A stretch of 64,000 nucleotides of DNA from Paraspadella gotoi (Eukaryota; Chaetognatha). Where the stretch lies: the NCBI GenBank assembly GCA_051294375.1, contig CM119268.1, positions 10,299,607 to 10,363,606 on the forward strand. The letters run 5' to 3'. The stretch's first letter is position 1. Each line of letters opens with the position of its first letter. A model generated the notes under the pieces. It was not told the origin of the DNA, searched no databases, and saw nothing but the letters and a program-made list of their open reading frames with translations. Shown piece by piece: positions 27,235 to 38,422 of the stretch. Made by a program: the position numbers and the translations under genes.

Positions 27235-30200
27235 ATGGCGTTGTCTTCGTTACTCGCGCGGGATTCGACGCGTACGTCGGTAGATCGAGTGGTGGCGCTG
27301 ATTGACATGGATTGTTTTTACGTCGCCGTTGAAAGAAGATTGAATCCCGAGTTGATAGGAAAACCCGTCGCTGTCGTTCAATATCAAGCTTGGAGAGGTA
27401 TGGGGAAAATCAAAATCAAATGGGAGTGAAATGAAGAGAATTGTTATAACACAACTTGACTGACTGCGATAAATATTTGTTCATTTCATTAGTTGGAAAA
27501 ATCTAAAAATATATGTTATTACAGGAAGGACTACCGGGAGTTGGAATATAAAAAACGTCAGTGATTTTTTTACCAGAGTGCAAAAACTGAAGTTGTTATA
27601 ACAAATAATTTAGCCACAGTATTTGATCCTTTCATTTCACTCCCATTTGAAATCCGTGTAAAAACCCTTTTCACGATTTCGGAAAAGGATTTTTAAAAAA
27701 TCAATCCCAATCTTTCTTTTTTCTACAGGCGGAGGAATCATCGCCGTTTCATACGAGGCGAGAGCCTTTGGCGTGACCCGCAGCATGAGAGGCGACGATG
27801 CGAAAGCTGTCTGCCCTGACATCATCCTCTGTCGCGTTGAGGAATCCAGGGGTTGGTCCACTGAAGCTGGACGAACGTTTATTTATAAAATTTCGTAAAT
27901 TTTTTTCTCACCTTTTATTTTTAGGCAAGGCCAATCTGAACAAGTATCGCGAGGCGTCGGCGGACGTCATGGAGGTGATGAAGCGATTCAGCGACAACAT
28001 CGAACGAGCCTCGATCGATGAAGCCTTTGTGGATCTCACAGATGCCGTAGACGAAAGGATAAAGGTCGACCTTGTCTTGTTGTTTTTAGACGACGTGCTA
28101 TGTTAAACTATCTACTAATAAATAAAAGGCCTGTCGTTTCGCCTCTTCTACATCACTTCCAAAAACCTTCGTGGCTTGTTTCGGAGGCGAGGACGTTCCC
28201 AAAGACGCCTCGGTGGAAGATCGCGAAGAAATTCGCTGTCGTAGTGTCGACGTTTGGTTGAACAGTTTTTCAGCTGAGTCAACGCCTCCGCCAATTGATC
28301 TCCGCCTCGCAGTCGGGGCTGCCCTCGTTGAAGAGATGCGCGCCGCAGTCGCGTCCGAGACGTCGTTTGAGTGCTCCGCCGGAATTTCCAGCGGGAAGGC
28401 CTTCGCGAAGTTTGCCTGCGGAATGAACAAACCCAATAGGCAGACAGTCTTGCCTGTTGAAGCAGGTAAGTGGTAGGGTAGCAGCTTTGTGGACGTAACA
28501 ATTGTAACAAGGATATTTTTTAAAAATAGCACTATTATTAATCGTCGATTAATCGTTTTCATTCAGCTCTTGAAACTTTGTTTACTCGTCTGGAACTGAC
28601 TAAGTTGCGGAATCTCGGTGGTAAACTAGGCGAATCTCTCGTCGAGGAACTTGGCTGTCAATACATCACTGATCTTCAGCGGTACACCTGCGGTCAACTG
28701 GTACAAGCCCCTTTCATCTAGTGACTAAATTATGTGTTTATTTGCTACGTTAATACAAGGTCGAAAGGTTCGGCGAACGCCTTGGGATTTGGCTCCACGG
28801 CATCGGTCGAGGCTTCGATAACGAGCCAGTCACGCCGCGTCAGATCCCCAAATCTGTTGGTTGCAGCAAGAATTTTCGAGGACCGCAGGCGCTGAACACG
28901 AAGGATAAAGTTCGACATTGGTTGCTTCTATTGGCCGAGGAGTTGGTTGAGCGACTGGAAAAAGACAGGGAAGCTAATCACCGCATGGCCAAGGGAGGTA
29001 CTGCTTATGTCGCTGGAGCTAACTTCAACGCATCAAGGACCTTCAGCATTTCAGTTTACAATCACGAAAAAATTGCCACCGATGTTTTCAACGTCATCAG
29101 GTTAGAAATTGTGTTATCTTGACTTTGATCTTAACGATTTAGTTTACTATGTTAAAAGTTAAATTATCTTATGCAGCAAACTGAATGACTCGAATTCAGC
29201 TGGAACTCAATGGAAGCCGGAAGTAATTAATCTCGGAATCATCGCCTCTAAGTTTGAAGACTGTCTTGCTTCTAAGGTAAGTTCAATTCGAGTCAATGTC
29301 AAGCAACCATTCTTTAAAATAAATAACATGTAAAGAAAGCTCTTTCCATTTATGTATATTTATTATAGATCGTTTATTCTGTAGGACATAAACTTTAGTT
29401 GCCCGTTTTAATAATTATATTGAAAAAACATTTCCTACTGTTTTGTCCAAATTAATTCAGGGTGGAGCTTGCAGTTCGATCAAGGATTTTTTCTGCAAAG
29501 CAACGGTCACTAAAAAGAGCGACGAAAGTTGTGACGATGGGTCCGTGGACGATAGTGATCAAAATGCGCTGGACGCTTTGGCCAGCATGATTGAAATAGA
29601 TACAGATATGACCACAACCTCAACCATCCCGTCGAATCCAAAGGGCGCCTTGGAATTAGCTTTTGAACGAAGTAGAAACAAGCGGATCAGAGTGGATCAG
29701 AGTGCGGACATTAATTCCTCGCTTGAGCCAATGGTGTTACGAACGATGGGAAATGAGTTAAATGCCAACAATATCGTGGACGAAGCTGCTGGGGATGAGT
29801 CTGGAAACCAAGATGACTCTACTTTTGGTTCTTTCCTTCCCGTTTTTTCCTCTTGGTCCTCACTTACCCCTCAAGAGCAGAAAAAGAAAATCCGTCTTTT
29901 GTCCTCTCGGTCTTCTCTCGATCGAATGTCGTCTCTTAGTTTTTTCCGGCGCCGGTTAACCGACGCCGATGAGCATTCGACGTCGGATTTTCCCTCCTCG
30001 AGTCAAATCGATCCCGACGTCTTGGCCGCCTTGCCGGATGACGTCAAGGAGGAAGTTTTGCGGCAAACGATGCGTCGAGAGACTGACCGACCGAACAAGC
30101 ATCCGATCGCGGATAAAATCGTGGCCAACGAATCGGAAAACCAACGCTTTTTAAATGATATCCCTGCGTCGAAAGAAGCACCGGGGACAGACAGGGTGCG

Positions 30201-30468
30201 TTGTGAAAAGTGCGGCTCCGACGTCAGCGCCTTTGAATTTCCGGAACACGAAGATTTTCACTTCGCAGCTGAACTTCAGAAGAAAATACGTAAGGACGAC
30301 GCGCTAAGACGTCGGGAGACCTCTGGGCCCACCGCTTCGACGTCCGTCTCTCCCGCTAAAAAGTGCGGGGGCCTCAGAACTCGTGGGAGCAGGAGTCGTG
30401 GGAGAGGAACTAAATCTAGCTGTGATAACAACAATCAGGGACTGAATATAAAAAATTTTTTTGGCTGA
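27235..30468 (+). CDS. POLH: DNA polymerase eta (Y family)
   Basis: Translesion polymerase that copies past UV lesions. Eight exons: 27235-27397, 27729-27851, 27925-28064, 28129-28465, 28567-28700, 28760-29100, 29177-29276, 29461-30468; 781 aa (human 713). Catalytic residues: DMD at 24-26 in VVALIDMDCFYVAVE and the SIDEAFVDLTDAV block. RGGGIIAVSYEARAFGVTRS and GKANLNKYREAS are near identical to the family. The tail holds an FF motif (SSIKDFFCKA, about 452-460), a UBM-like motif (IDPDVLAALPDDVKEEVL, about 629-646), a UBZ finger (CEKC...HEDFH, Cys694, Cys697, His709, His713) and a terminal PIP-like GLNIKNFF. Human pol eta has UBZ and PIP but no UBM. Starts 264 bp after SUPT6H; intron 1 carries a MITE. 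Confidence 0.97.
27417..27649. mobile_element. MITE in POLH intron 1
   Basis: Perfect 19-bp terminal inverted repeats CAAATGGGAGTGAAATGAA (27,417-27,435) and its complement (27,631-27,649). The arms continue inward imperfectly (TTGTTATAACA-CAACTT). Both ends are flanked by AAAT, a possible 4-bp target duplication or an outward extension of the arms. Length 233 bp, no coding capacity. Confidence 0.75.
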
Positions 30469-30669
30469 TCAATTTACGTACGTTCTTCGTTACTGTTTTA
30501 CGTATGTTGCATATTATTTTCAGAAAGTGGGCCTTCTACGCGAATGAGGTGGATCTAAGATTCTGGTGCTTTTGTTTCAAGAACCTCCCACCAAAAGCGC
30601 CTTTTCGAAAACTTTCGGTCATCCGCAGTTATTTTTTAGTCACTCGCTTCTGTTAATTTTACCGCCAAG

Positions 30670-33600
30670 ATGGCGGAGCATGGGCGTCCACGTCCCTCGG
30701 ACGCTGGTTCTAGTAACGTCGCTACCGACGAGGACTTTGATGGAACATCACCCCCAGACATTGTTGATGGAGACGTCATCTCGGACAACGCCTCTCGACC
30801 CTCCGGAAGTCAAAACGTGACGGAATCGATGAGTCGCGGCGCGGAGACGTCAGCCGGTGGACCGGGGCCCGTCAATCTCGGCATGGCGGAAGAAGATGAC
30901 GAGGAAGATGAAGAAGACTTGGACGACTACCGGTAAAATGAGAGAATTGGATTTACTACATGACGAATCTTTCACTTTGTGATTCTGCACTGTGAAAATG
31001 CGGTTTACTTTTCTATTTGTACTCAGAGAGGATATGGTCGACATCATGGGAGACAGTCACGACGAGTCCGAACACATGTCCTCTGACGAAGACGTAGGCG
31101 GTAGCGACGTCGATGCTGGCGACGATGAACCCGAAGACGAGAACGACGATCCTGAAGAAACGGGGGAATTTAACCGACCTAAGGAAGGGGAGGCCCTTAT
31201 TGGTAACTTTTTTTTTAATGCTTTTTTCTCAATTTGACAAATTTCAGAAAAGTCGCAGAATATAATAAAATAATACGATAATGTTTAGATTGATGGAAAT
31301 TGGAAGGGAATTTTAAAAACGTTCAAAAAGCTTTGTTGTTTTGTCTATAAGTATAACCCCTTTTTATCTCGCCAGACGGGCAAATGCCCGACTTGGGCGA
31401 GATGTTAAATCGTTTCTGCTTTTTTTGACCATAGTAGTCGTTGTCACGCTGTTTTAATATTGAAAATAGCTCAAGTGTGTAACCATAAAAAGCTAAAAAT
31501 TTAGATATAGCTTTTAATCAGCAAGATCTTTTTGATTCACATGTTTCATATTTTTCAACTCATTTTTTTGTTTTATTTACGAAACAATTTATATATATAT
31601 ATAAACGAGTTTAGCTGTCCAGCTCTCTCTCTTTTTAAATACATGTATATGTAGCTCTCTCTTTTAATTATATGTCGTACTCTTTTTATCGTCGCAATCG
31701 CGTTGCGTTTGCGACAATCTCGTAACGCTTTTGGGCATAAGTGGCGTCGGCGTCGTCATCGTCATCGCTGGCGTTCCAAATTATAGATCGCCTTTTTTAT
31801 GATTAAATTTGGGTGTATAAGCTGAAAATTATATACAACTTCTCATCATCGATGTGCTTAAAATTGAGTCTGGACAGTTATTAAATGTTTTGTTTACGTT
31901 TTATCAATACAAACAAATTTTTTTCTTTTTATTTTCTATTTCTTCTCTCTCTTTTCTCTTTTAATTACATGTCTCTCTCCCTCTCTCTTTTCCCTAGTCA
32001 CTGATTCATAATCTAGTGAAAAAAAACGAGTCTGCAGCTGGCTCTGCAGGGGCTTATTCTTTTTCTCTCTTTTTTCTTGGCTGCTTCTGCCTTTTGAGAC
32101 TGCAGCTGGCTCTCAGGGGCTCTTTCTTTTTCTTTCTTTTCTCCTGCTGCTTCTGCTGCTGCCTTTTAATTTCTTTCTTTTTTTCTGGGTGCCTCTGCTG
32201 CTGAAAATGATTTGGCTTCTTTCTCTCTCTCTCTCTCTCTCTCTGATTAATTTTTTCCCTCTAAAAACTTTTATTATCGCCATTTATTCCCAAATTTATA
32301 TCCGAGATTTTGTGGATTTTTTTCGTAGATTTTTTTTTCTCAAATTTGATTTTTTTAGTATCAAAATTTGTCGTCAATCCAGATTTTTCTTATGCAATTG
32401 CGACATACTATTGATTTAAGATTTTCCATCATTGCTTCTTCTGATTCGTTATCTAGCTTTTTTTTTCTCTCTTTTTCTCTCTCACTCATACACGCATTTG
32501 TTTGTTTTATTTACGATGAATGATTATCATCACATCAATGAAAGACTATTATTGCATCCATCATTTTGTTATTATCATATTAATATTTGGTTATCATCGC
32601 ATCAATATTTGGTTATCATCGCAACAATCAATCAATATTACATCAATCAATCAATTATTATGATATTAATAATTCGTTTTTGTATCAATCATTTATTTTT
32701 TTTTATTATTTTTTTCATTAATTTTTTTTTATAGTAACGTCTGGCGAGATCACTCTACTTTTAAGATTTTTTTTCTTTAAGGCTGCAAGCATTATCGCCG
32801 AAGGTGCGCCCTCATCTGCCCCACTTGTTCCAAAGCCTACACCTGCCGGTTTTGCCACGACGAAGAGGAAGCTTCGCACGAGTTGGACCGAAAGTCCGTT
32901 GTTCAAATCAAATGCCTAGAGTGCGATCGGGTGCAGAAGGTATATTACAGTATATAAGTGAAGCAGTACGGAGTATTGTTAGTATTGTTGCGAGCGAACG
33001 TTCCACCATTAACAGACTTCCTCTTATTCAGGTTGAAAACTCTTGCTGCTCCTGCGGCGTCACCTTCGCCCTCTACTTTTGCGCCATCTGTCGACTTTAC
33101 GACGATGACGACAAAAACCAGTACCATTGCGACGGGTGTCAGATTTGCCGCGTCGGCGGCCGCGCCAACTTCTTCCACTGCTCCACCTGTGACATGTGCT
33201 TGGCCAACGAAATGCAGGACAACCACAAGTGCGTCGAAAAGATGTCCCGCTCCAATTGTCCCGTCTGCCTAGAAGACCTGCACACCAGCCGCAAAGCCTG
33301 CCGCGTGCCAAAATGCGGCCATATGCTTCATTTTAAGTGCATGCAACGCCTCCTCAAAACTGGCAACTACGCCTGCCCCTCTTGTAGCGTCTCAATGGTT
33401 GACATGACCTCGGTTTGGGAACGACTCGACTACGAGGTGGAAGCGACTCCGATGCCTGCGGAATACCGCGATTTCAAAGTCCAGATCCTTTGCCGCGACT
33501 GCCACCAAGAATCTCGCGCCCCCTTTCACATACTCGGTCAAAAGTGCTCCCATTGCGGCTCCTACAACACTTGCCGTGCCGCGGAGCCAGGCGGCTGCTG

Positions 33601-33973
33601 TGCAGAGGATATCAATGGCGATGCCGATAGCGAATCGTCTCTGGCGGCGACGGCGCAGGCGAACGCCGAAGACGCCGCTGCTGCCGCCGTTAGAGAATTG
33701 GGTCTCGCCGGAAGCGTCCGTGAGGACGGCGAGGAGCAAGAAGAGGCAGAGAACTTTCATCGCATGCGAGGACTCATACAAAGACTGACCGGTGGCGGAC
33801 GAGGCGGGAGCGGAAGCGACCGATCGAATCACCGACGAGACAATGACGAGGCAGGTTCCTCTTCTTCCGACGGTGGCGGCGCAAGCGGGGCGAGCGGTTC
33901 CAGTGGCTCACGCGACGGACCGAGCGGCGCCGCCAGAGCCCCATTGTATAGAGATGACGATGATTTCGACTGA
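30670..33973 (+). CDS. RCHY1: RING and CHY zinc-finger E3 ligase, RCHY1-like
   Basis: Ubiquitin ligase of the Pirh2 family. Exons 30670-30932, 31027-31202, 32782-32939, 33032-33973; 512 aa against 261 in human. Residues 1-146 are an acidic extension (EEDDEEDEEDLDDY; MSSDEDVGGSDVDAGDDEPE) absent from human RCHY1. The CHY finger starts at GCKHYRRRCALICPTC (about 147), then CTCHY (QYHCDGCQICRVGG), a RING-H2 (CPVCLEDLHTS...CGHMLHFKC...CPSC, about 273-318) and a zinc ribbon (FHILGQKCSHCGSYNTC). After that comes a Gly/Ser/acidic tail of about 110 residues. The core follows human RCHY1 through the PMPAEYRDFKVQILCRDC segment. Start ATG has a good context (CAAGATGG). Intron 2 is 1.6 kb because of an inserted element. 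Confidence 0.95.
31366..32750 (+). mobile_element. TIR element in RCHY1 intron 2
   Basis: Left end ATCTCGCCAGACG and right end CGTCTGGCGAGAT are exact inverted repeats; similarity continues about 20 bases further outside on both sides (TATAAGTATA against CTCTACTTTTAAG). A subterminal hairpin (CGGGC/GCCCG inside ATCTCGCC/GGGCGAGAT) follows the left end. The body contains ATTAAATTTGGGTGTAT, CTGCAGCTGGCTCTGCAGGG and TC runs shared with the copies in PSMB4 and the 52-54 kb intron. No transposase frame: non-autonomous. Confidence 0.75.
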
Positions 33974-34472
33974 AAAAAAAACCTTAGCCTCATTATTCTT
34001 TCTCGTGTTTAACTCCGCTCCGAACGCGCGCGTATGACATCTGCCGATCAATTACCTAAATCGTTTCTGCTTTGAATCTAAGCTGTGTAGGTTTTTAGAT
34101 TTTGCTCCGGTCGTCGATTTGATTTAAAAGACGTATAGTGAAATAATTTTCCGACTAAAATTTTTCACCGTCCTTCCCCCTAGCCTCAAAAAAGCACATA
34201 ACTTATTTCGCTCTTAATCACCATATTATTCTTTTTTTTATGCAGAGTTTTAAAGTAATTCTTTTTTTTTTTTGATAAATCACTCTCAAGGTGTTTCATT
34301 CCACTTCAATTAAAAATTTTTTTAGCTCTCGCAATGCCAAGTCATTTTCTTTTTTTAAAACTTTATGCTTTATTGTACGCGTCGATATTTGCGAAGATTT
34401 TTCCGCAGATCTGCTGATTGAGTGGCGTTGTTTTTTTTGAGGTCTTTGATTAGACGTACCTGCGCCCTTAAG
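33974..34472 (+). other. Intergenic, RCHY1 to AS3MT
   Basis: About 500 bp, AT-rich with poly-T runs. TTTCCGCAG near 34,408 is a T-rich AG upstream of the AS3MT ATG. The frame preceding that ATG has no in-frame ATG (only GTG), so I do not extend the protein. Confidence 0.5.
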
Positions 34473-35993
34473 ATGTCGACGGCGTCCGAGGAAAACTCAC
34501 GTGTTGTGGAGGAGGTCAAAGATTATTATGGAAAGCGGCTGCAGAAATCGGCCGACCTGAAGACGAACGTATGCGTGGTCGGCTCCCAGGGTGGAATGTC
34601 AGCGCGAGCGCGAGAAGCTATGAAACTCGTGCATACGGAGGTTAAACAAAGATATTACGGCTGCGGGACAGTTATTCCCGAAGCCATCGAAGGCGAGCAT
34701 CGAATGATAAGGGTTCACCGTTCGGGCATGTTTTTAGATTCTTAAAAAACATTAATAAAATAATTCGAGGTATAATACTAATGTCTCTAATCTGCTATCC
34801 GGACAGGTTGTCACATTCTCGACCTTGGTTGTGGTTCCGGTGTGGATGTATACGTATTATCGAAGCTCGTTGGTGCTAGTGGATTTGTCACTGGCGTCGA
34901 CATGACGCCGGAGCAACTCGAAATCGCTCGTCGGTACATTCAATATCACGCTGACGCTTTTGGGTGAGGGTTTTTTTTGGCGGAAATGATCTGAATCCCC
35001 AGCTGTCGAAAATATCGCGATGTTTTCCTTGAAGATTTTCCAAACCGAACGTGCAAATCCTCGAAGGGTGCATCGAGGATTTGGCTGCGGCCGGAGTCGA
35101 ATCAAATTCCGTCGACGTCATCGTTTCCAATTGCGTCGTCAATTTAGCCGCGGACAAGCGGCAAGTCCTTGCGGAGGCCTACAGAGTACTTAAGGACGGG
35201 GGCGAGATCCACTTTAGCGATATCTACGCTGACCAGGTTCCGTAACGCTTGGGAAGTTAGAGGGGGGATATGTTTTTCAGGAGCATCTTTGATGAAGTGA
35301 GAATTAATGTTTTTTTTTTTCTTTATTTACTAATTGTAAAAAAAGACCAAATAAACCACTCTTGTTAAAACCATACTTTCTCTTTCAGGAAGTTTCGGAA
35401 GACCTTCGACGGGATCCTGTCCTTTGGGGAGAATGCATCAGCGGCGCCCTTTACTGGCGACGACTTCACGACCTGGCATCGGAAGTAGGCTTCGCGCCGC
35501 CAAGGCTCGTCCGAGCCAACGGCTTCGACCTCGGAAATCCCGAAATGGAGGAGAAGCTTCGCGGTTACAAATTCGTTTCGGCGACTTACCGCCTTTTCAA
35601 AGTCGCAAAGGAGAAGATGGTAGGCGATCGGTTTCAAGTAGCTTACACGGGAGAGATACTGGACCACGAGGTTCGTATCGCCTTGAGCGGGACATTATCA
35701 TATACTGAGCGAACAAAATATTAAAAAAAAAAAATAGGTGGCTTTAATTTAAATTTATTTTCCAGGAGTCTTTCCTATTTGATTGCGACTTCACTTTTCC
35801 GTCCGGTTTCGTCGTCGAGGTCGACGACACAACGGCCTCCATTCTGATGGCGTCGAGATTCAAAGATGAATTTGAATTTCGTAAAGTCACGGAGGGAGCC
35901 GCACCCTCGGACTCGTCACTCCGAGATCCCTTCCAATTGCCTTCCGGCGGTTCCGCCTCTGCCTGCTGCTCGACCGGTGGCAAGTGTTGCTGA
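34473..35993 (+). CDS. AS3MT: Arsenite methyltransferase
   Basis: Methylates trivalent arsenic using S-adenosylmethionine. Exons 34473-34692, 34807-34963, 35035-35236, 35389-35670, 35766-35993; 362 aa (human 375). The SAM motif is LDLGCGSGVDVYVLSKLVGA. The four cysteines needed for arsenic chemistry are present at 34, 64, 159 and 209, matching human Cys32, 61, 156 and 206 in spacing, and the protein ends with a cysteine-rich CCSTGGKCC tail like other AS3MTs. VSNCVVNLAADKRQVLAEAY and LWGECISGALYWRRL are diagnostic. Intron 1 appears to be GC-AG (AAG|GCGAGC): only this donor keeps the family length. The nearest GT alternative in phase would add about 9 residues before the SAM motif. Confidence 0.96.
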
Positions 35994-36202
35994 GCTGTGA
36001 TCTCTGTGAACTCAGTCGCGCTTCTCACGCCTTTACTAGTCATGAAAGAAAAATAATTTCAATTGGCATTGATTCCACTTTTTGTAGCGCTCGTTATAAG
36101 TTTCATGCGTATTTTTAAATTTGTTTGTTATGGTTTTTAGGATATCCAGCGATCTCTTTCTTAAAAAAAAAAAAAAACATATATTTTCGAGTAATTGACG
36201 AA

Positions 36203-38167
36203 ATGAACGTGCTCCCGGAGCATCCTCCTTCTTTCTGGAGCAACGGACCCGCGCCGGGCCAGTTACATCAATTTCCCGGGGTGCCCTCCGTCCCTGATCT
36301 CGGCGTCCAGCGGACTCAATATCCCTCGACGCAGGGAACCTCCGTTTTGGGTATCAAGTTTGACGGTGGCGTCATCATCGCCGCCGACAAACTCGGCTCT
36401 TACGGATCTCTGGCTCGATTTAGGGGCATCTCCAGAGTTATGAAGGTATGCTCATAGTGTTGAACGTATTACGATTGTCAAACGTTAATTGTTTATGAGA
36501 ATGTACGAAATATGGCTCTCTTGATGAATGATGAATGAAATTAAAAATTCGATTGGAAATATCATTTGTGATGGTTTTTTCTTTTATGTAAATCTTTCAT
36601 CTGATATAAAAAAAAATTCGATAACGCTACAGGTTAATCCGAAGACTGTGATGGCGGCGAGCGGCGACTACGCTGACTTTCAGTTTCTTCAAGACGTTGT
36701 CGAGCAACGTGTTATCGACGAGGAGTGCCTCGACGACGGAATTCAATATACGCCTAAAGTAAATTACAAAGTTTTTAATTGTTTATAATATTATTTTTCG
36801 GTGAAATTTAAACTTTATTCCGCTTATTACAAGGCCTTGCATTCTTGGCTGACTCGCGTTCTTTACAATCGTCGATCGAGGTTCAATCCTCTCTGGAATT
36901 CCATCGTCGTAGGGGGAGTTGAAAACGACGGTTCAACTTATTTGGGAACTGTGAACATGATTGGTAAGCCTCGTCTGAAGTGATAACGAGATTGTAATTT
37001 TTACTTATTTCTACCTCATTTCAGGTATCGCCTTCAAGGACAACGCCATCGCTACGGGATTCGGCGCCCATTTGGCGCTGCCAATGATGAGGGATGCTCT
37101 AGAAAAGAAGCCTCAACTCACGGCCCAAGAGGCCAAAGACCTCATCGCCAAATGCATGGAAGTGTTGTTCTACAGGTAATAAAGTAACTGGTCAATGGTC
37201 ATTAAAAAAATGACAAATTTGTGAATTGATGTTTTTTTTTATCTCGCCAGACGGACCTAGGCCCGTCTTGGGTGAGATAATGGATTAATATTGCTTCTTA
37301 GTGACGTCATCGTTATCGTTATCACACTTTTTTAAAAATGTTTATAATTGTGAAAGTGTATATTTGTAAGAACTTAAAAATTATAAGTTTTATATGAATT
37401 TAAATATTTTTTGTTTTAATTTCTTTCATATTATGATTAACAGTAATATGCAAATATTAATATATAGTTTTTTTCCATCGCTGCTTTTTCTGATTCGTTT
37501 AAAAATTAGTTCTGCAGCGGCTGGACTTCTCTCTTTGTCTTTTTTCTCTCTTTTTTTCTCTCTTCTGATTCGTTTAAAAATGAGTTCAGTTCCGCAGCCC
37601 CTGGACCTTCTCTTTTTCTCTCTTTCTCTCGCTCTCTGATTTAAAAAAAAAGTTTTTAGGATCGTGCTCGTGACGTTAATCATGGCAGTCGTGTATGTTA
37701 TTATTATACCGATTTTTATTTTGTTTTTTCTTTTCCCCTCATTTTCTCTCATTTTTTATCTCTTTATCTTTAATTCAGTTCATATTTTTAAATTTATTTA
37801 TTCAATGTCATTTATTTATCTCAATTCTTTTATTATTATTTTTAATAAATTTAAATTTAATTCATTAATTTTAAATTGGTTATCAAATCATCAATAATTA
37901 GTTATCATCGCATCAATAATTCATTATTATTGTATCAATAATCAATTACTATCAATCATTCGTTTTTTTCCGGATTTTTTCATTAATTTTTTTAGTAACG
38001 GATTGGCGAGATCACTATACTTTTATGATTATTTGTATTCCAGAGACGCTCGGTCTTTCGACGTCTACGAGACGGCCATCATTACTTCTCGCGGCGTCGA
38101 GGTCGTTCCTTCCATTCCTGTCAAATCGAATTGGGACGTCGGTCAGGCGATCAAGGGTTACGAGTGA
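36203..38167 (+). CDS. PSMB4: Proteasome subunit beta type-4 (beta7)
   Basis: Non-catalytic beta7 subunit of the 20S proteasome core. Exons 36203-36445, 36633-36758, 36834-36963, 37025-37175, 38044-38167; 257 aa (human 264). Near-identical blocks: [69 protein letters not shown]. Propeptide (about 45 residues, [13 protein letters not shown]) precedes GTSVLG. Ends [13 protein letters not shown], like human NWDIAHMISGFE. Start chosen at MNVLPEHPP, 209 bp after the AS3MT stop. Intron 4 carries a TIR element. Confidence 0.97.
37241..38012 (+). mobile_element. TIR element in PSMB4 intron 4
   Basis: Begins ATCTCGCCAGACGG and ends TGGCGAGAT, followed by CACTATACTTTTA as in the RCHY1 copy. It has the subterminal hairpin AGACGG/CCGTCT, the GTGACGTCATCG block and TC-rich stretches. 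It is shorter than the RCHY1 copy (772 against 1385 bp), so internally deleted, and lies in the same orientation relative to its host gene. Confidence 0.75.
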
Positions 38168-38422
38168 CGTATTTTCGTGAAAAAGACGATATAAAAAGTC
38201 TGAATGATTCTGCCTAGTATCCCACGTTCGATTCTTTAGGCGTATTGCTATTGATAATATTTTCCTTTTTTTTTTCATCCTATTATTATCATCGTATTAT
38301 CTATTTTTTTCCACTCTTAGTTTTTTTCTTAAAAAAACAAAAATACCAAAGAATCAAAAGGCAACTTTCCAAAACTTTTTCCAAAAAGCCACTAAGAAAT
38401 TAACCGTATAAAGTTTGTGAAA

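Noticed and set aside
34422-34472. N-terminal extension of AS3MT resembling a targeting peptide
   Set aside because: The frame upstream starts with GTG, not ATG; the first ATG is at 34473.
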